From: Bacteroidetes Order II. bacterium
GTDB taxonomy: Bacteria; Bacteroidota; Rhodothermia; Rhodothermales; UBA2364
Length of the DNA stretch: 55,970 bases
Reading direction: 5' to 3'
NCBI GenBank assembly: GCA_016788705.1
Contig: JAEUSQ010000041.1
Coordinates: forward strand, 1 to 55,970
Shown: positions 38,401 to 40,136 of the stretch, in pieces
How the letters are laid out: each line of letters begins with the position of its first letter
Position numbering within the stretch: the first letter of the stretch is position 1
The notes under the pieces: generated by a model
Database searches by the model: none
Told to the model about the DNA's origin: nothing
The model's input: the letters and a program-made list of their open reading frames with translations, nothing else
Program-made: the position numbers and the translations under genes

Positions 38401-40079
38401 TGAACAAGACAGATGCGAATCCGGATGGATTCAAGTTGAACTGGACAAATTCTGCCGCCGCTGCAGGCCGTATCGGAACATTAATCCCAGATATTGGTCC
38501 GGAAAATAGCCAAGCAATTGATAACACACCTACCGATCTACCACGCATTACCAATGCCGTCGAAGTGGTAGGGGTGGACTACTTCAAGCAGGAAGATAGC
38601 CGCTTTAAGCGACTCGGTGCGATTCTCGCGATGACGACGCTCGGCACAGAACTCTACGAACATACCAAAGCCGTCTGTGACCGTTTTGGTGGTGGGGAAC
38701 TGCGCAGTGTAGAACACATTGACGTGAACGGGCAGCCATTTGTGATGATTCATACCTATACGCCAGATGGTAAATTAGACTATGGAATCAGTTTTGTGGC
38801 TTACAAAAAAGCAGGAACTTGGACCATAGACAGCCGCCATGTTTTGGCTGATTACAAAGTGCAGGCTGGAGCCGAAGAAGTATATAACTTCCAAGTTTGG
38901 GGTTCTGTGCCTAACTATGCTGAATTCCTGCTGAAAGACCTGTTAAGCAGAATGGCAGTACAGGGGCCTGTCACGTATCTGAACACGGCGCAAAACAAAC
39001 CCGAATTGCCGGATGTGTACATCAAGTCTGGACGCTATGAGAGTGGAAAACTGATGCTGAATGTTGTGAACAATGTAGGCGCAACGGAACTGGTACTAAC
39101 CGGAAAAATTCGGACCAGTGAAACGGTTCCTGCAGCCAATGCCCAAACGGCTAGCATTCGCATTCCGCTACCTGCAGGCACTCACGTAACCGTTGAGGCA
39201 AATGTGGACATTAACGGGGATTTTGTGAACGATCCAATTTACGATGTCCCGTTTGTGGTCTCGAACAACAAAACGGCTACCAAAGACCAGCTCTACTTTG
39301 CAGATGGTACTTGGGCGTACAATAGTTCGTTGGGGAATGCGAATGTGAGCCTATTTAATACCAGTGCTCAAGCCTCTTATGTGCCAGTGAGTGGATACTA
39401 CTACCTCAATCGTGCAGCCGAAATTACTGGTACTGTATCCGACTGGGTAAGTATGTATCGCACGTTGCGTCCAGGTGGCTCGCCCGTTGATGTTAGTTCC
39501 TACGACTTCATTACATTCAATGCCTCCGGTTCGGGTACCGTAGAAGTACAATTACAAAAAGCGGGGATCAATACCTGGGATCACTTTAGCAAGACGATCT
39601 CGCTCAGTCCTACAACGCGGAAATACACCATCAACTTCTCTGAGTTTGCCCGTGCGAATGGCGTGCGTGGCCAGTTCAAAGCAAGTGCTACGGATGTAAA
39701 CCTGCTGGCGTTGTACATGCGTGGCCGCAGCGCAAATACACCTTTCTCAATGAAGATCACGGATGTGCGCTTCGGAAAGATTGGTGTACCGAACGAAGCA
39801 TCGGATGAGTTGCCAAGAACAGTAGCGCTGAATGGAAACTATCCGAATCCATTTAATCCTTCCACCAGCATCAGTTTTGAATTGCCGCAAGCCATTGAGG
39901 TTCGTCTCGAGGTGTACGACCTGCTTGGTAAGCGTGTATCCACGTTGGTTGATGGGTTCATGAATGCTGGACGCCACGAAGCAACGTTCGATGCTACCAA
40001 TCTACCAAGTGGTACCTATCTCTACCGCCTGACAGTTGGCAATGCCATTCTTACGAAGAAAATGACGCTACTGAAATAA
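8499..40079 (+). CDS. Giant secreted DUF11-repeat surface protein with T9SS sorting domain (about 10,526 aa)
   Basis: One uninterrupted frame encodes about 10,526 residues. It starts with a signal peptide (MHMFERC, a hydrophobic core, cleavage near LSAQEQ). Approximate layout: SdrD-B-like domain 92-190; beta-rich region 191-647; SdrD-B 650-775; unknown domain 780-1020; SdrD-B 1025-1137; DUF11 blocks of 17 repeats (1139-3334), 20 repeats (3335-5871), two divergent repeats (5872-6173), 15 repeats (6174-8040), 13 repeats (8041-9794) and one cap repeat; unique region 9916-10437; T9SS type A domain 10438-10526. DUF11 domains are Ig-like beta sandwiches found in surface proteins. The protein is inferred to be an extracellular, surface-anchored filament for adhesion, biofilm or an S-layer-like coat. 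The ATG at 8499 was chosen because it gives a normal signal peptide; ATG 8505, ATG 8385 and TTG 8334 are alternatives. It seems monocistronic. Confidence 0.95.
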   Translation: MHMFERCVSRLGAGIFSFAAFTMLLVSPQGLSAQEQTLQDAGGDPISKMEMAKPLIFEDLVVPEPMFSNVKDGVSEVADTPNAVQNVLFTNVTGFVYNDYNSNGVKDTYDIGVPGVLVSAYGSNGALITSTTTNASGSYSLSVSSGTQVRIEFTQIPTGSYPTNAGSGNGTTIQFATAPASNVNLGINYPADYCENNPKMATPFYVNGNPLGGGTAASSNAFWTYNYSDSDFSSPTATTTANKIGATWGVAYQRESKKLFASAFIKRHAGLGPLGTDGIYLIDYSTSTPTVSNYIDLGTLGFGAGNDPHTGLPANKIDANSDTGAFDAVGKVGLGDIDLSEDGSKLYVMNLFTRSLLKVNIGSPAKAGSAVTASDISSYPVPNPGCTGGDYRPFATKAYRGKVYIGIVCNAQSSQDANNLRALVYEFNESTSSFNTTPVFTSGLNFNRGTAITSYSANWRPWITTFPNINDTFVIAYPQPILSDIEFDVDGAMILGFTDRFGHQSGRANINPVTNQLFSGGQAGDMYRAAKSGSSWVLENNGTSGSFSSGGAGNGQGPGGGEFFWADDQYEHDQQFQGGLAVRPGSGEIISVSEDPINGSYWAGGVIYSRNNTGAFVRGNVLYKDSNDVSGFGKAVGLGDVELLCSPAPLEIGNRVWLDTDSDGIQDAGEGGISGVTVRLFKSGSQVATTTTDTKGEYYFNNGNVTGGLLPNMAYEIRLDKTQTAVTSYSLSNANVGTNDAIDSDATMSGNNAIIALTTGGYGVTNHTYDFGFNAGPPPPDGWAYVCTDDKNVGLYGRGVNGATLPQTISIPNSGAVFQVVAEVVYKGSNPGATTTFKDASGTAYSANRITPPGTSSDVWVYRAVLPGTASVRYDNTSAQSSLQSFVVYPFYMGTGDGKSTTGKFTTLSGYNDIQTLTLNIPTDAGSRDLKVTVPISELTNDGRALKVTATAGGVSNSVIIRGPDTSLGNCCLAMPMVTLTNVPATATSVTITIDTRNGQVVSGVDGQSYVIAGALEAEVNCAKAKIGDYVWEDRNRNGQQDTGEPGIPNVQVKLLDPSNNTLSTTTTDGSGMYMFGNLQAGTYKVMFTTPSGYVPTLKDQGSDTSDSDNDPTTGMTGTYTLVAGQENKTVDAGFYKVADLELVKVVDNANPVTGGTVNFTISVTNKGPAQATGVEVKDLLPTNLVYQSATASQGSYTNGTGIWTVGTLNVNQTATLQIRATANGTAKNCAEVTKANEFDSDSTPNNYNNGTGPNEDDDDCKDVGPVNKIDLELTKAVSATSANIGQNVTWTVTLVNKGPNAATGVTVRENVPAGTTFVSATPSRGSYNQSTGIWTVGNVAVNETLTLALVTTIQQTGSIINYAEVNAANEMDVDSTPGNGSTNEDDDDTKSLNGTGKIDLELTKTVNNSTPNFNDNVTFTVTVRNVGQIAATGVEVSDVLPAGLQYVSATASQGSYVNASGIWTIGGMAVNASVNLQIVAKVVTTNQVTNYAQVSKANEMDVDSTPGNNSTNEDDDDQVTLGPKSLIDLELTKLTNKTTANVGDTVEFTVSVVNKGPNTATGVALEDLLPNGMSFSAATPSQGSYNNATGLWTVGTLNVNATATLLIRTIANATAKNCAQVKAADQTDVDSTPNNFNSVTETPNEDDDDCKSVTVAPKIDLELTKTVNNASPVAGNNVTFTITVTNKGPSAATGVNVKDLLPNGLTFVSATPSVGNYNSATGVWSIGNVAVNATPTLAITATATGNPSMATNCAEVSSATEVDADSTPNNASATHEDDDACAKVTTSPQRIDLELTKTVNNANPTIGGTVSFTLTVINKGPQNATGVAIDDVLPGGFQYVSNSGGYNPTTGLWTVGNLNVNQTATLTITGTATGTPNTVRNCAEVGTADQLDTDSTPRNNVQTEDDYACAQFTVQPRIDLEVNKVANTNSVPVGGEASFTITVVNKGPSEATGVVLKDLLPATATFVGASASQGSYVNASGLWTVGNLAINGSATLLLTAKINSTTNNCVEVNAANQTDIDSTPNNNSTTEDDDACATISTTPVIDLELTKTASTTTPVIGQNVTFTISVVNKGPSNATGVTVSDLLPTGLQFVSANPAAAYNAATGAWTIGNVAVNQTVTLQIVAKPTTTEQVRNYAQVATANETDIDSTPGNNSNTEDDDDAVVLSTRPQIDLELTKTVNTTSPQLGGTVTFTLSVVNKGPAPATNVTVSDQLPAGLTFVSASGVNGSYNNTTGIWSIGNIAVNQVVSLQITATVNSTNPITNYAQVNFATETDIDSTPGNNSTTEDDDDQVTIQGAAKIDLELTKTVNTTAPNINDNVTFTVTVVNKGPNNGTGIEVRDALPAGLQFVSSSATQGSYVASTGIWTIGNLAINQTVQLQIVAKVTTTNTVINYAQVNKANEQDIDSTPGNNSTTEDDDDQVILSGKPVIDLELTKSVNTTTPAINGDVTYTITVVNKGPSNATGVTVSDLLALGQTFKSATATQGGYTSATGSWNIGNLAVGQSVRLDIVTTVTTTDPLRNYAQVATANETDIDSTPGNNSNTEDDDDAVLIQAAKKIDLELTKSVNNNAPIVGQNVIFTLSLINKGPSGATGVAVKDALPAGLAFVSASPSVGSFDNGSGIWTVGNLANGQAVTLQITATVNTRDLVTNYTQVSAANEPDVDSTPNNNSTTEDDDDQVSLQGTPRIDLELTKTVDNNKPAINSNVTFTITVVNKGPNNGTGIEVKDVLPTGLQYVSSSSTQGGFNPTSGIWTVGNLAVNQSVELTLVAKMTTANTVVNYAQINKANETDVDSTPGNNSTTEDDDDQVTLTGEARIDLSLTKVVNNSAPVAGTSVTFTVTVRNDGPSPATGVNVKDLLPAGLTYQNFTTASGSYNNATGIWSVGNLAVNTTASLQITALATGTPATVDNCAEVSAAGQTDVDSTPGNAANVKEDDDACAKVTTSPQRIDLELTKVVNNATPVVGENVTFTVTVQNKGPQNATNVQVSDFLPNGMEYVSSSSSVGGYNAATGSWVIGNLAVNQSVALQIVAKANGTATNCAEVSRASEMDVDSQPGNNSTNEDDDECRTVTVQPRIDLELTKVVDNNIPKVGENVTFTIRVVNRGPSNATGVAVKDLLPTGLIYVSNTPSAGTYVPATGIWTIGNMPVNAAENLLITANVAAAGQIVNYAQVSAANETDIDSTPNNNSTTEDDDDQVVISGQPIVDLELQKTASKQEVLVGENVVFTIRVANTSAYSATNVKVVDVLPSGFTFVSASDPAFDAATKQWTVGTLAAGASKTLNLTVTANQAIAMTNCAEISNQSEADLDSTPSNGVSTEDDYGCAQVNVKPRTASLDITKAVDKVVANVGETVIYSITVRNNGDQTLPELTVNDTQALQLNTPQYTLSGDATGSGAWTGTLKITPLGGLAPNEVVTVRISGTVPTSLLGSNFRNTATVSAPNVDPKTSNEVETRVPVANLTINKQVDKTAASPGDPLSYTLTVTNVGDAPATSILVNDGAAVTNLTNPTYTVTGGTPASGNWTGSLTITPGGIGLAKNQSIIIRINGTVPATATPGTVLVNSASVASPQDPNGTTPSNPVQTVIGGADLVVAKDVDKTAAQAGDQLLYRITITNKGTATASNVVLQDAVPLASPKYAIGADFLYATGGTAWPSSNSLTLPNSIAPNTTVTVFIRGIIPTNTPSGAVVQNIAQASSPNDPDGPAVSPPVQTVINAADLAVTKTVNKTAAQPGDFIAYTITITNNGNGDAKTILVSDAGAMALQNPTYTAVNAAPTGPAAWTGQLTFTPVNPLKKGESITVYISGTVPASTAPGTIIPNTAQVSSPEDPTSPVTSTPVQTVIGAADLVVTKEVSQTAAQPGDQLMYKIVVKNQGTATATNVSVTDAVPLSTPKYAIGADFNYATAGTAWPGTITLPTALAPNATATIYIRGLVPAVPPGSVLQNIAQASSPNDPNGSEKSNPVQTVINAADLVVDKTVNKNAANAGDVLTYTITIRNNGNATANTITLNDAGALALQNPTFTVTGGVPASGTFTGTINLIPTGGLVPNEVMTVLITGTIPTTTAPGTVIPNVAQVSSPEDPTSPVQSPEVQTVIGAADLTVNKTVDKANAQVGDQLTYTLTVTNNGTANAKTVLVDDPQVVASLQNVTYTVTGGTPTSGTWTGSLNITPTGDLVPGESMTIVIKGTIPATTTPGTVIPNTAQVSSPQDPTSPNQSPTVQTVVGGANLSVNKTVNKTAAQVGDQLVYTITVTNNGTSSANTVTLDDPGVLALSNPTYTVNGGTPAAGAWPTSGSLVITPTGGLVAGESMTITIVGIIPATTAPGTSIKNTAQVSSPQDPGDPKKSPTVETIIGVADLVIDKKVDKAAAQAGDILTYTLTITNNGVAAAASVKVDDAQAASELQNVSYTVNGGTPASGTWTGSLTVTPTGGLVPGESMTVVITGTIPANTTAGKVISNTAQASSPQDPTSPVTSPEVNTVVGGADLVIVKAVNKSVAQAGDQLIYTITVTNNGTAAANSVKVDDAQATSALQNPTFTLTGGIPASGVWTGSLNITPTGGLVSGESMTLVITGNLPSNVPAGTSIPNSAQVSSPQDPKGTKTSPTVTTVIGAADLTVFKEVSKTAAQAGDELLYKITVTNKGTATATGITLTDALPLTTARYNVGADFAYATGGTAWPTNNTVSLSNLAPNAAVTVFVRGLIPTNTPAGSVIPNTAQASSPTDPSNPNPSNTVTTVIGAADLVVQKSVDKSAAQSGDQLRYVITVTNTGTATATSVQLTDNLSIGSARYNVGADLSYPAGGTAWPTTNTIGLGNLAAGASTTVYVRGLIPAVPAGSVIENIAQASSPNDPTGPAQSPVVKTVINAADLTVTKAVDRSAAQAGDRLTYTLTITNNGNAPANTVRLEDSVLLTNPTFTVTGGTPASGNYTGIINLIPTGGLVQNESMTVTITGLIPTNTPIGTVINNVAQVSSPEDPTAPVKSPNVQTVIGAADLVVAKTVNKTAAATGDMILYVVTVSNQGTATANNVVVNDDVPLTNPKYNIGADFAYATAGTTWPSNASITLPTSLSPGASATIYIRGRIPNVVPGAILENIAQASSPNDPTSPAQSPKVQTVVNAADLAVNKTVNKVAANVGEELVYTLTITNNGNATANTITLNDPVSISNPTFTASGATPASGNWTGSTVFTPTGGLASGASMTVTIRGTIAANTPIGTVINNTAQVTSPQDPTSPVNSPTVQTVVGGGNLRITKAVDKTAAQAGDQLTYTINVTNNGTGVVNTLTIDDTNALALTNPTYALIGGTPTSGAWTGSLVVTPTAGLVSNETLTLTITGTIPSGAAAGTILQNIAQVSSPQDPTGPKQSAPVQTVVGAAQLSIVKDVDKTAVQVGDEVMYRVTVTNKGTATATSVTLADAVPLTNPKYNLNADFNYATTGTAWPASNILTIPALAPNAATTVFIRGLVPSNIPSGSVLENVATVSSPQDPNGQQASAPVRSVVNAADLVITKTADKATAAAGQSLTYTLTVKNNGNATANTVTVDDGPALALQNPTYTVNGGTPTSGAWTGSVVITPTAGLVSGESMTITITGTIPSNTTAGTVINNVAQASSPQDPTSPVQSPNVQTVIGGANLVIVKDVNKSSAQAGDELLYRITVTNQGSVTATNVVVNDALLLTNARYNVNSDFVYPTAGTAWPAGNSINIPNLAANGSVTIFIRGLIPSLPSGSVLNNVATVSSPNDPTGPKQSNIVQTILGGADIALSKLVDKSSAKVGDQLSYTLIVRNNGTSRANTINLTDNIGLTNTSYRINNGAVVSPWPGTLNMTSASVSAMPLDPNQEIRIVISGIIPTGLENTVLNNVAVASSPEDPTSPVTSNTVSTAIVSENPALAVTKRVTNITTASNSNSVTFQIQVVNTGNTDLTNLNVTDDLVNTFINTARPIAGDYSSISGGTVQFTAGTGTFNPSYNGKNSGSVNLLAPGASLPKGATATITFTVNGVVPASSADYTNTTNVDGTAPTGQKVVGVASTTFGFGVPLINVFKTVAGAPIQKADGSMDVKYRITVTNPGTVRVTNVRLTDRLIPDVFPATFTVTVPGKPAIVGSAGTFNLTPNVLYDGNVNPDVLLQNPSNYLDPNASVTFEFTTNIQTNGSTNVGPFTNKACAEASGSSLGANACGSADPVSLVRFASDIAVEKTVDKAVANVGDKVTFTIVAKNLGPNNATGVVLTDLLPSGLSLSAASASSGTYNSGNGQWAIGDLVVGESKVLTIVANVATSGSFVNTATRTASSPTDPNASNDVSRATVCAGTGCGGQFADVGITKGVSDLSPSVGSKVIFTIDLYNRGPFDATNVVVSDPLPAGLTFVSATKGAYNAGIRTWSYTQPFIGAGETKRFFIEAQVDAAGTLTNVVNITSLDQTDPVTSNNSDFAIVNPQGPVADIEVLKSADKAAVNLGENVTFTILVTNNGPTAATNVSVSDKLPGSMTFISASPSAGTYNAATGVWTIGNLAVNQTVNLKIVGNATQNGTTTNVATRLSSSPTDPVNANDQSEATVCAGPSCSAQVADVAVDKEVVSGTITPEVGASVLYNIVVKNNGPFDATNVVLNDVIPAGLTYKAATGGTYNNANRTWAITIPLLKNGESKTYRIEVRVDQVGEIINSVRVIGLDQTDPVRSNNEDSATINPNTPQADIKVEKYVSKTVANVGENVTFTVAVTNNGPQAATGVKVGDTLPTGLTLVQSSATQGTYAGGVWDVGALAVGESRVLTVVANVSANGNFTNTAIRSASSPADPNPSNDSSSAKVCAGSGCAVNFADVGVRKSVNNPIPNVGENVTFTIEVYNNGPSDATDVKVNDVIPTGLTYRTATGGAFDNAGTPKWAVTIPLLKVGERVFYNIVMTANSTATISNTAVIERLDQTDPVGGNNAFTVTLNPVEAADVRLTKSANKVVTQVGEQVTFTVTVTNDGPNTATNVRVQDFVPAGLTVTGVSTTKGTWAAPEWNVGSLTRNESATLQMVVTVTANGRYENIAQVSAMNQRDPDSTPGNSNPDEDDQASATICAGTGCGTTQFTDLAVTKVVDKVANAVGDVVTFTVTVRNNGPAPATGVVLTDQLPANYNVTLATPSRGTITGTGVARTWSIGNMAVGEAVVMQIVGIPTSDGIFPNTVTVRGDQSDLLEYNNEARATFCAGTACGTVQNADLQIFKVVDKLAPQVGENVRFTITASNDGPANATGVRVTDILPAGLQFVSASNVSYNPANNDNIWDVGNLQAGQKVQMEIVAKVLDLTGTITNTASITGNQTDPVPSNNEASAVISSQAVVDLLLDKTVDRETPSVGENVTFTIVVSNASTRQATGVKVTDLLPTGVSYVSQSLTAGTYDKNTGLWTVGTLNPGQSQTLSLTVKVESAQSVINFALVSGLDQIDPTPASDFARITPIQSVDIAIEKTVDVASPKVGDTVKFTVSATNLSAVTATNVRVSDALPNGLTLTNVSSTKGTFDPVTGIWNVGTLQPGAANKGQLVITALVNTSERIANIATLVGVDQTDTNPANNQAIAVIAPGVSADLQIQKSVSKDKPGLNETITFTLTVRNLGPGTATNLLVSDVLPSSSDLQYISSSPAGVYNSATNTVTWTVPTLAANAPPLTYTITAKTLLGGSKTNVATVRGDQTDPNPNNNSDNVSICVDCPADQVDIAVTKSADKLEPKFGEVVRFTITARNNSTTAATGVVLEDILPAGLNLVPVSNPDVTAVGTLVKWNVGSLTANQTKSLTLDVQVNTYSVSTNIVTLTKVNQQDTNPDNNTAYVTVVPKVDPSNGVDLFMQKFVSGANRVNKGDNVTFKLVVTNVGSVDATNVTVDDVLPATGVQLVSANPASSFNSTTGIWNAGTLKAGDSQTLEITVKANEAGCYANVAKVFGSTPADSNLSNNGAVAQFCAGAPIPVADLELSKTVNNPTPKVGDTVEFEITLSNRGPAPATGIEVSDVLPANITFISATPETGAYNTATHVWSLGQLLSGQAKKLKVTATVTNATPDINFVAVTKLNEQDPTPAKAQVTVTPLSGTRAADVQITKIDQNDPVKPGDDLVYTISVVNAGPDTADNVEISDILPNGLTFQSVDVYPTSGWTVNTSQANTAARRIAATTATMPAGSVATFVVRTKVNSNVTVGTELENLASVTTTTPDPKADNNSDKTTTTVSDKPLEQAADLQIQKVDQSDPVKPGSILTYTLQLTNAGPATAQNVLLTDVLPSNTTFASVQVNPPTGWSISAPPVGGTGSVVLSNPTLQMGFATVTISVNVASNLADGTLLYNTATISGSLPDPNKDNNTSTATTLVRQESPVFAADLRVTKFDLVDPVKAGETLTYTITVTNAGPATATDVVLVDALPAFMTFQNLSGVPSNWNVTTPSIGQGGNIRLTASNFPVGSFTFTIGTKVDQTVPDNALLTNVSAVSASSFDPNPDNNTDTETTLIKNGQVSDLSILKVASATKVSPGQTLNYTITVTNIGPNPAENVRVTDILPASLKFVSVANVPAGWTVLAQPAAGASGQVVLTAANVPLGSYTFNINTLVDNAATSPSSVNNVATVLSTTIDPNPSNNSSVVETMIGEPQNRADISVTKLGPATAQPGNNITYSILVANNSATISAQNVEVSDVLPANVSFVSITGVPGSWTASTPQAGTSGSILLSTASFAPGSFQVQITVKVANNAVAGTAVVNTVVATSSTPDQNTVNNTSTVTTTIEQRPGVANLSIQKQDDRDPVRAGESITYTITVNNAGPDSAQNVKVTDTLPSGVVFRSVSGVPVGCNANTPQVGTNGSLLLACATVQPGNFAFQVVVDVNAAIPEGTLLVNNAIVTSETNDPDASNNIATQTTQVGGSGADLSIIKSDFPDPVTPGNQLKYTLTVRNAGPSTASNVTITDVLPGNLRFSSVVNAPAGWALGVPTVGTNGIVRLTAANFPVGSFSFDIIGEVDANTPTGDVIANTAFINSITPDPNPLNNASTVTTNTPGTPTAQADLQIAKTDSPDPVDANGTITYTVTVTNLGPDTARSVVINDPLPNTLNFQSVSGLPSGWSVVSQPAVGGKGNLQLSTSSFAPGYFSFTVRATVDGNAVPGTAVLNGIGIGAVTGDPNPFNNNSSAQTYIKIPPPGTTDLTIDKSDVNDPVAPGGTITYIVKVTNNGPDAAQNVTISDAIPANTTFVGLNNLPAGWTITNLPPVGGSGTLTLANSFIPAGGVSNFNVLVRVNAGLADGAIITNTAVVNSSTTSETNLNNNSDTETTTIKTVTGPDLSVTKTTGTPTVEPGGLITYTLTITNSGPSAASNVTVTDALPGELTFVSASNAPQGWNLTLPALGTNGTITMSTPNFAQGTVTINITGRVGGQVADGTIIANTASVSTTGGNPDPNPNNNSSTTTTTVQGPKFSDLSVVKTALSGTVLPGATLTYNLTVTNAGPAVAQNVVVTDVLPSNTVLESFTNLPTNWTADTSIPGSVIFRTASMPIGTVTMSLIVKVAPTTPANTALINNVTASSTTPDPNPGNNGTTTVTIVTGIPTSSTANLTVIKTASPNPVEVNGIQTYLITVINQGPDTAVNPVVADNLPANANFQSISNVPSGWSITTPSVGTSGQIKMTAPSFPVGSFTFIVTTRVSASTTNGQAVINGATVASTSNDPNPSDNTSVTVTVVNTPLQLANLSITKVANASQVAPGGTIDYTLSVTNAGPSVAQNVIVQDVIPANTTFVALTGAIGGWSVQTPVVGTRGVVTLRASNVPVGTTLFVLRVKTNEGLNAGTQIANVASVLSDNPDTNPNDNVTPPVVVVISGPQGLDLSIRKVANKYQPQNGDLVTFSITATNNTIGTTATNVVVTDLLQTGLSYFGSTATQGSYNPATGRWTIGTLTGGQNVTLQLQATVNANAPAIVVNTASVTGTEIDTNPTNNVSTVYLNPVGCSSGHDGGIESEGSMAIALANRLYERRFQAALLEEKGELPSFNIFTHGETILNKTDANPDGFKLNWTNSAAAAGRIGTLIPDIGPENSQAIDNTPTDLPRITNAVEVVGVDYFKQEDSRFKRLGAILAMTTLGTELYEHTKAVCDRFGGGELRSVEHIDVNGQPFVMIHTYTPDGKLDYGISFVAYKKAGTWTIDSRHVLADYKVQAGAEEVYNFQVWGSVPNYAEFLLKDLLSRMAVQGPVTYLNTAQNKPELPDVYIKSGRYESGKLMLNVVNNVGATELVLTGKIRTSETVPAANAQTASIRIPLPAGTHVTVEANVDINGDFVNDPIYDVPFVVSNNKTATKDQLYFADGTWAYNSSLGNANVSLFNTSAQASYVPVSGYYYLNRAAEITGTVSDWVSMYRTLRPGGSPVDVSSYDFITFNASGSGTVEVQLQKAGINTWDHFSKTISLSPTTRKYTINFSEFARANGVRGQFKASATDVNLLALYMRGRSANTPFSMKITDVRFGKIGVPNEASDELPRTVALNGNYPNPFNPSTSISFELPQAIEVRLEVYDLLGKRVSTLVDGFMNAGRHEATFDATNLPSGTYLYRLTVGNAILTKKMTLLK
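8772..9070 (+). other. First SdrD-B-like domain of the giant protein
   Basis: This segment encodes VTGFVYNDYNSNGVKDTYDIG, then GVLVSAYG and a TTTNASGSYSLSV strand. That is the pattern of prealbumin-like SdrD B domains, in which the Asp/Asn loop (DYNSNGVKD) binds calcium. Confidence 0.75.
9071..10440 (+). other. N-terminal beta-rich, propeller-like region of the giant protein
   Basis: About 455 residues lie between two SdrD-B domains. The strand-turn patterns LSEDGSKLYVMN and YRGKVYIGIVCN recall beta-propeller blades. A ligand-binding role at the distal tip is an inference. I do not recognise a named family. Confidence 0.4.
10447..10825 (+). other. Second SdrD-B-like domain of the giant protein
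   Basis: The canonical opening IGNRVWLDTDSDGIQDAGEG is followed by GVTVRLFKSG, a TTTDTKGEYYFNNG strand and a HTYDFGF ending. The DTDSDGIQD loop is a clear EF-hand-like calcium site. Confidence 0.85.
10840..11571 (+). other. Unrecognised domain between the second and third SdrD-B domains
   Basis: About 240 residues starting GWAYVCTDDKNVGLYGRG contain four Cys (including GNCCLAMP) and strands such as LTLNIPTD and SVTITIDTRN. It is probably an all-beta module. I cannot assign a family. Confidence 0.4.
11572..11910 (+). other. Third SdrD-B-like domain of the giant protein
   Basis: KIGDYVWEDRNRNGQQDTGE opens a standard SdrD-B module that continues with VQVKLLDPSN, TTDGSGMYMFGNL and ends DAGFYKV. 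It immediately precedes the DUF11 array. Confidence 0.85.
11913..18500 (+). repeat. DUF11 block 1: 17 repeats of about 129 residues
   Basis: Seventeen consecutive repeats start at about 11913, 12303, 12689, 13077, 13472, 13869, 14250, 14629, 15015, 15401, 15788, 16175, 16562, 16949, 17346, 17728 and 18113. Most begin IDLELTK(T/V)VN, continue with FTxTVxNKGPxxATGVxVxDxLP and GxWTxGNLAVNQ, and end with an acidic tail of the type DxDSTPGNNSTTEDDDD. Eight repeats have a Cys pair (NCAEV and DDxCxxV) and nine have neither (NYAQV and DDDDQV). Confidence 0.93.
18501..26112 (+). repeat. DUF11 block 2: 20 repeats of about 127 residues in two subtypes
   Basis: Twenty repeats start at about 18501, 18873, 19260, 19645, 20029, 20403, 20785, 21169, 21557, 21938, 22322, 22706, 23084, 23457, 23840, 24212, 24595, 24976, 25357 and 25735. 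They share an opening of the ADLVVxKxVxKTAAQAGDQL type and an ending of the AQxSSPxDPT type. One subtype carries NPTYTVTGGTPASG with GGLVxGESMTxTI; the other carries a YNVGADFxYATGGTAWP segment with AxxTVFIRGLIP. The acidic tails of block 1 are absent. Confidence 0.92.
26113..27017 (+). repeat. Two divergent repeats at the seam between blocks 2 and 3
   Basis: Two longer repeats begin at PALAVTKRVTN and PLINVFKTVAG. They keep the VTFQIQVVNTG and YRITVTNPG strands but have insertions and no close relatives elsewhere in the array. Their positions mark the change from one repeat type to another. Confidence 0.7.
27018..32621 (+). repeat. DUF11 block 3: 15 repeats of about 125 residues with Cys-pair linkers
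   Basis: Repeats start at about 27018, 27400, 27765, 28143, 28516, 28890, 29253, 29652, 30035, 30400, 30757, 31127, 31507, 31881 and 32259. They open with ADIxVxK and VGENVTFTIxVxNNGP. Many linkers contain CAGxxC (for example VCAGTGC, VCAGPSC, ICAGTGC), in the first six repeats strictly at every second junction. Confidence 0.9.
32622..37882 (+). repeat. DUF11 block 4: 13 repeats of about 135 residues
   Basis: Repeats start at about 32622, 33041, 33452, 33850, 34256, 34658, 35054, 35458, 35867, 36275, 36679, 37079 and 37482. The hallmarks are a DPVxPGxxLTYTI opening, VxDxLPxxxxF, GWxVxTPxVGTxG and an ending of the type TPDPNPxNNxSTxTT. Each is about 10 residues longer than the other types because of the GW-containing hairpin. 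Confidence 0.92.
37883..38245 (+). repeat. Terminal cap repeat of block 1/3 type
   Basis: This last DUF11 repeat opens LDLSIRKVANKYQ and has QGSYNPATGRWTIGTL, which is the block 1/3 signature rather than the neighbouring block 4 type. It joins the array to the unique C-terminal region. Confidence 0.75.
38246..39809 (+). other. Unique C-terminal region of the giant protein
   Basis: About 520 non-repetitive residues lie between the array and the sorting domain. The first part is helical (AIALANRLYERRFQAALLEE) and contains a segment with FVMIHTYTPDGK. The last third (about 39300-39790) looks like a galactose-binding-type beta sandwich (YDFITFNASGSG, VEVQLQKAG, KYTINFSEF), similar in pattern to carbohydrate-binding modules. 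The family assignment is tentative. Confidence 0.45.
39810..40076 (+). other. T9SS type A sorting domain
   Basis: The last 89 residues carry GNYPNPFNPSTSISFELP, then VRLEVYDLLGKRVSTL, AGRHEATFDATNLPSGTYLY and end KKMTLLK. This is the standard C-terminal domain that targets proteins through the type IX secretion system and allows surface attachment. Confidence 0.92.
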
Positions 40080-40099
40080 GTAGTGAAGGGTAATATCGT

Positions 40100-40136
40100 A
40101 ACGGGCACTTCTGTAAATGAGGTGCCCGTTTTTTTT
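40100..40136 (+). terminator. Rho-independent terminator of the giant gene
   Basis: AACGGGCAC (40100-40108) and GTGCCCGTT (40122-40130) form a perfect 9-bp stem followed by a run of T residues through 40136. It begins 20 bases after the stop codon. Confidence 0.9.

Noticed and set aside
8824-39977. Numerous open frames of 60-270 codons on the opposite strand and in other frames within the giant gene
   Set aside because: They recur at the same phase in successive repeats, consist of low-complexity Arg/Ser/Ile or Val/Thr/Ser-rich sequence, and are by-products of the biased codons of the DUF11 repeats.
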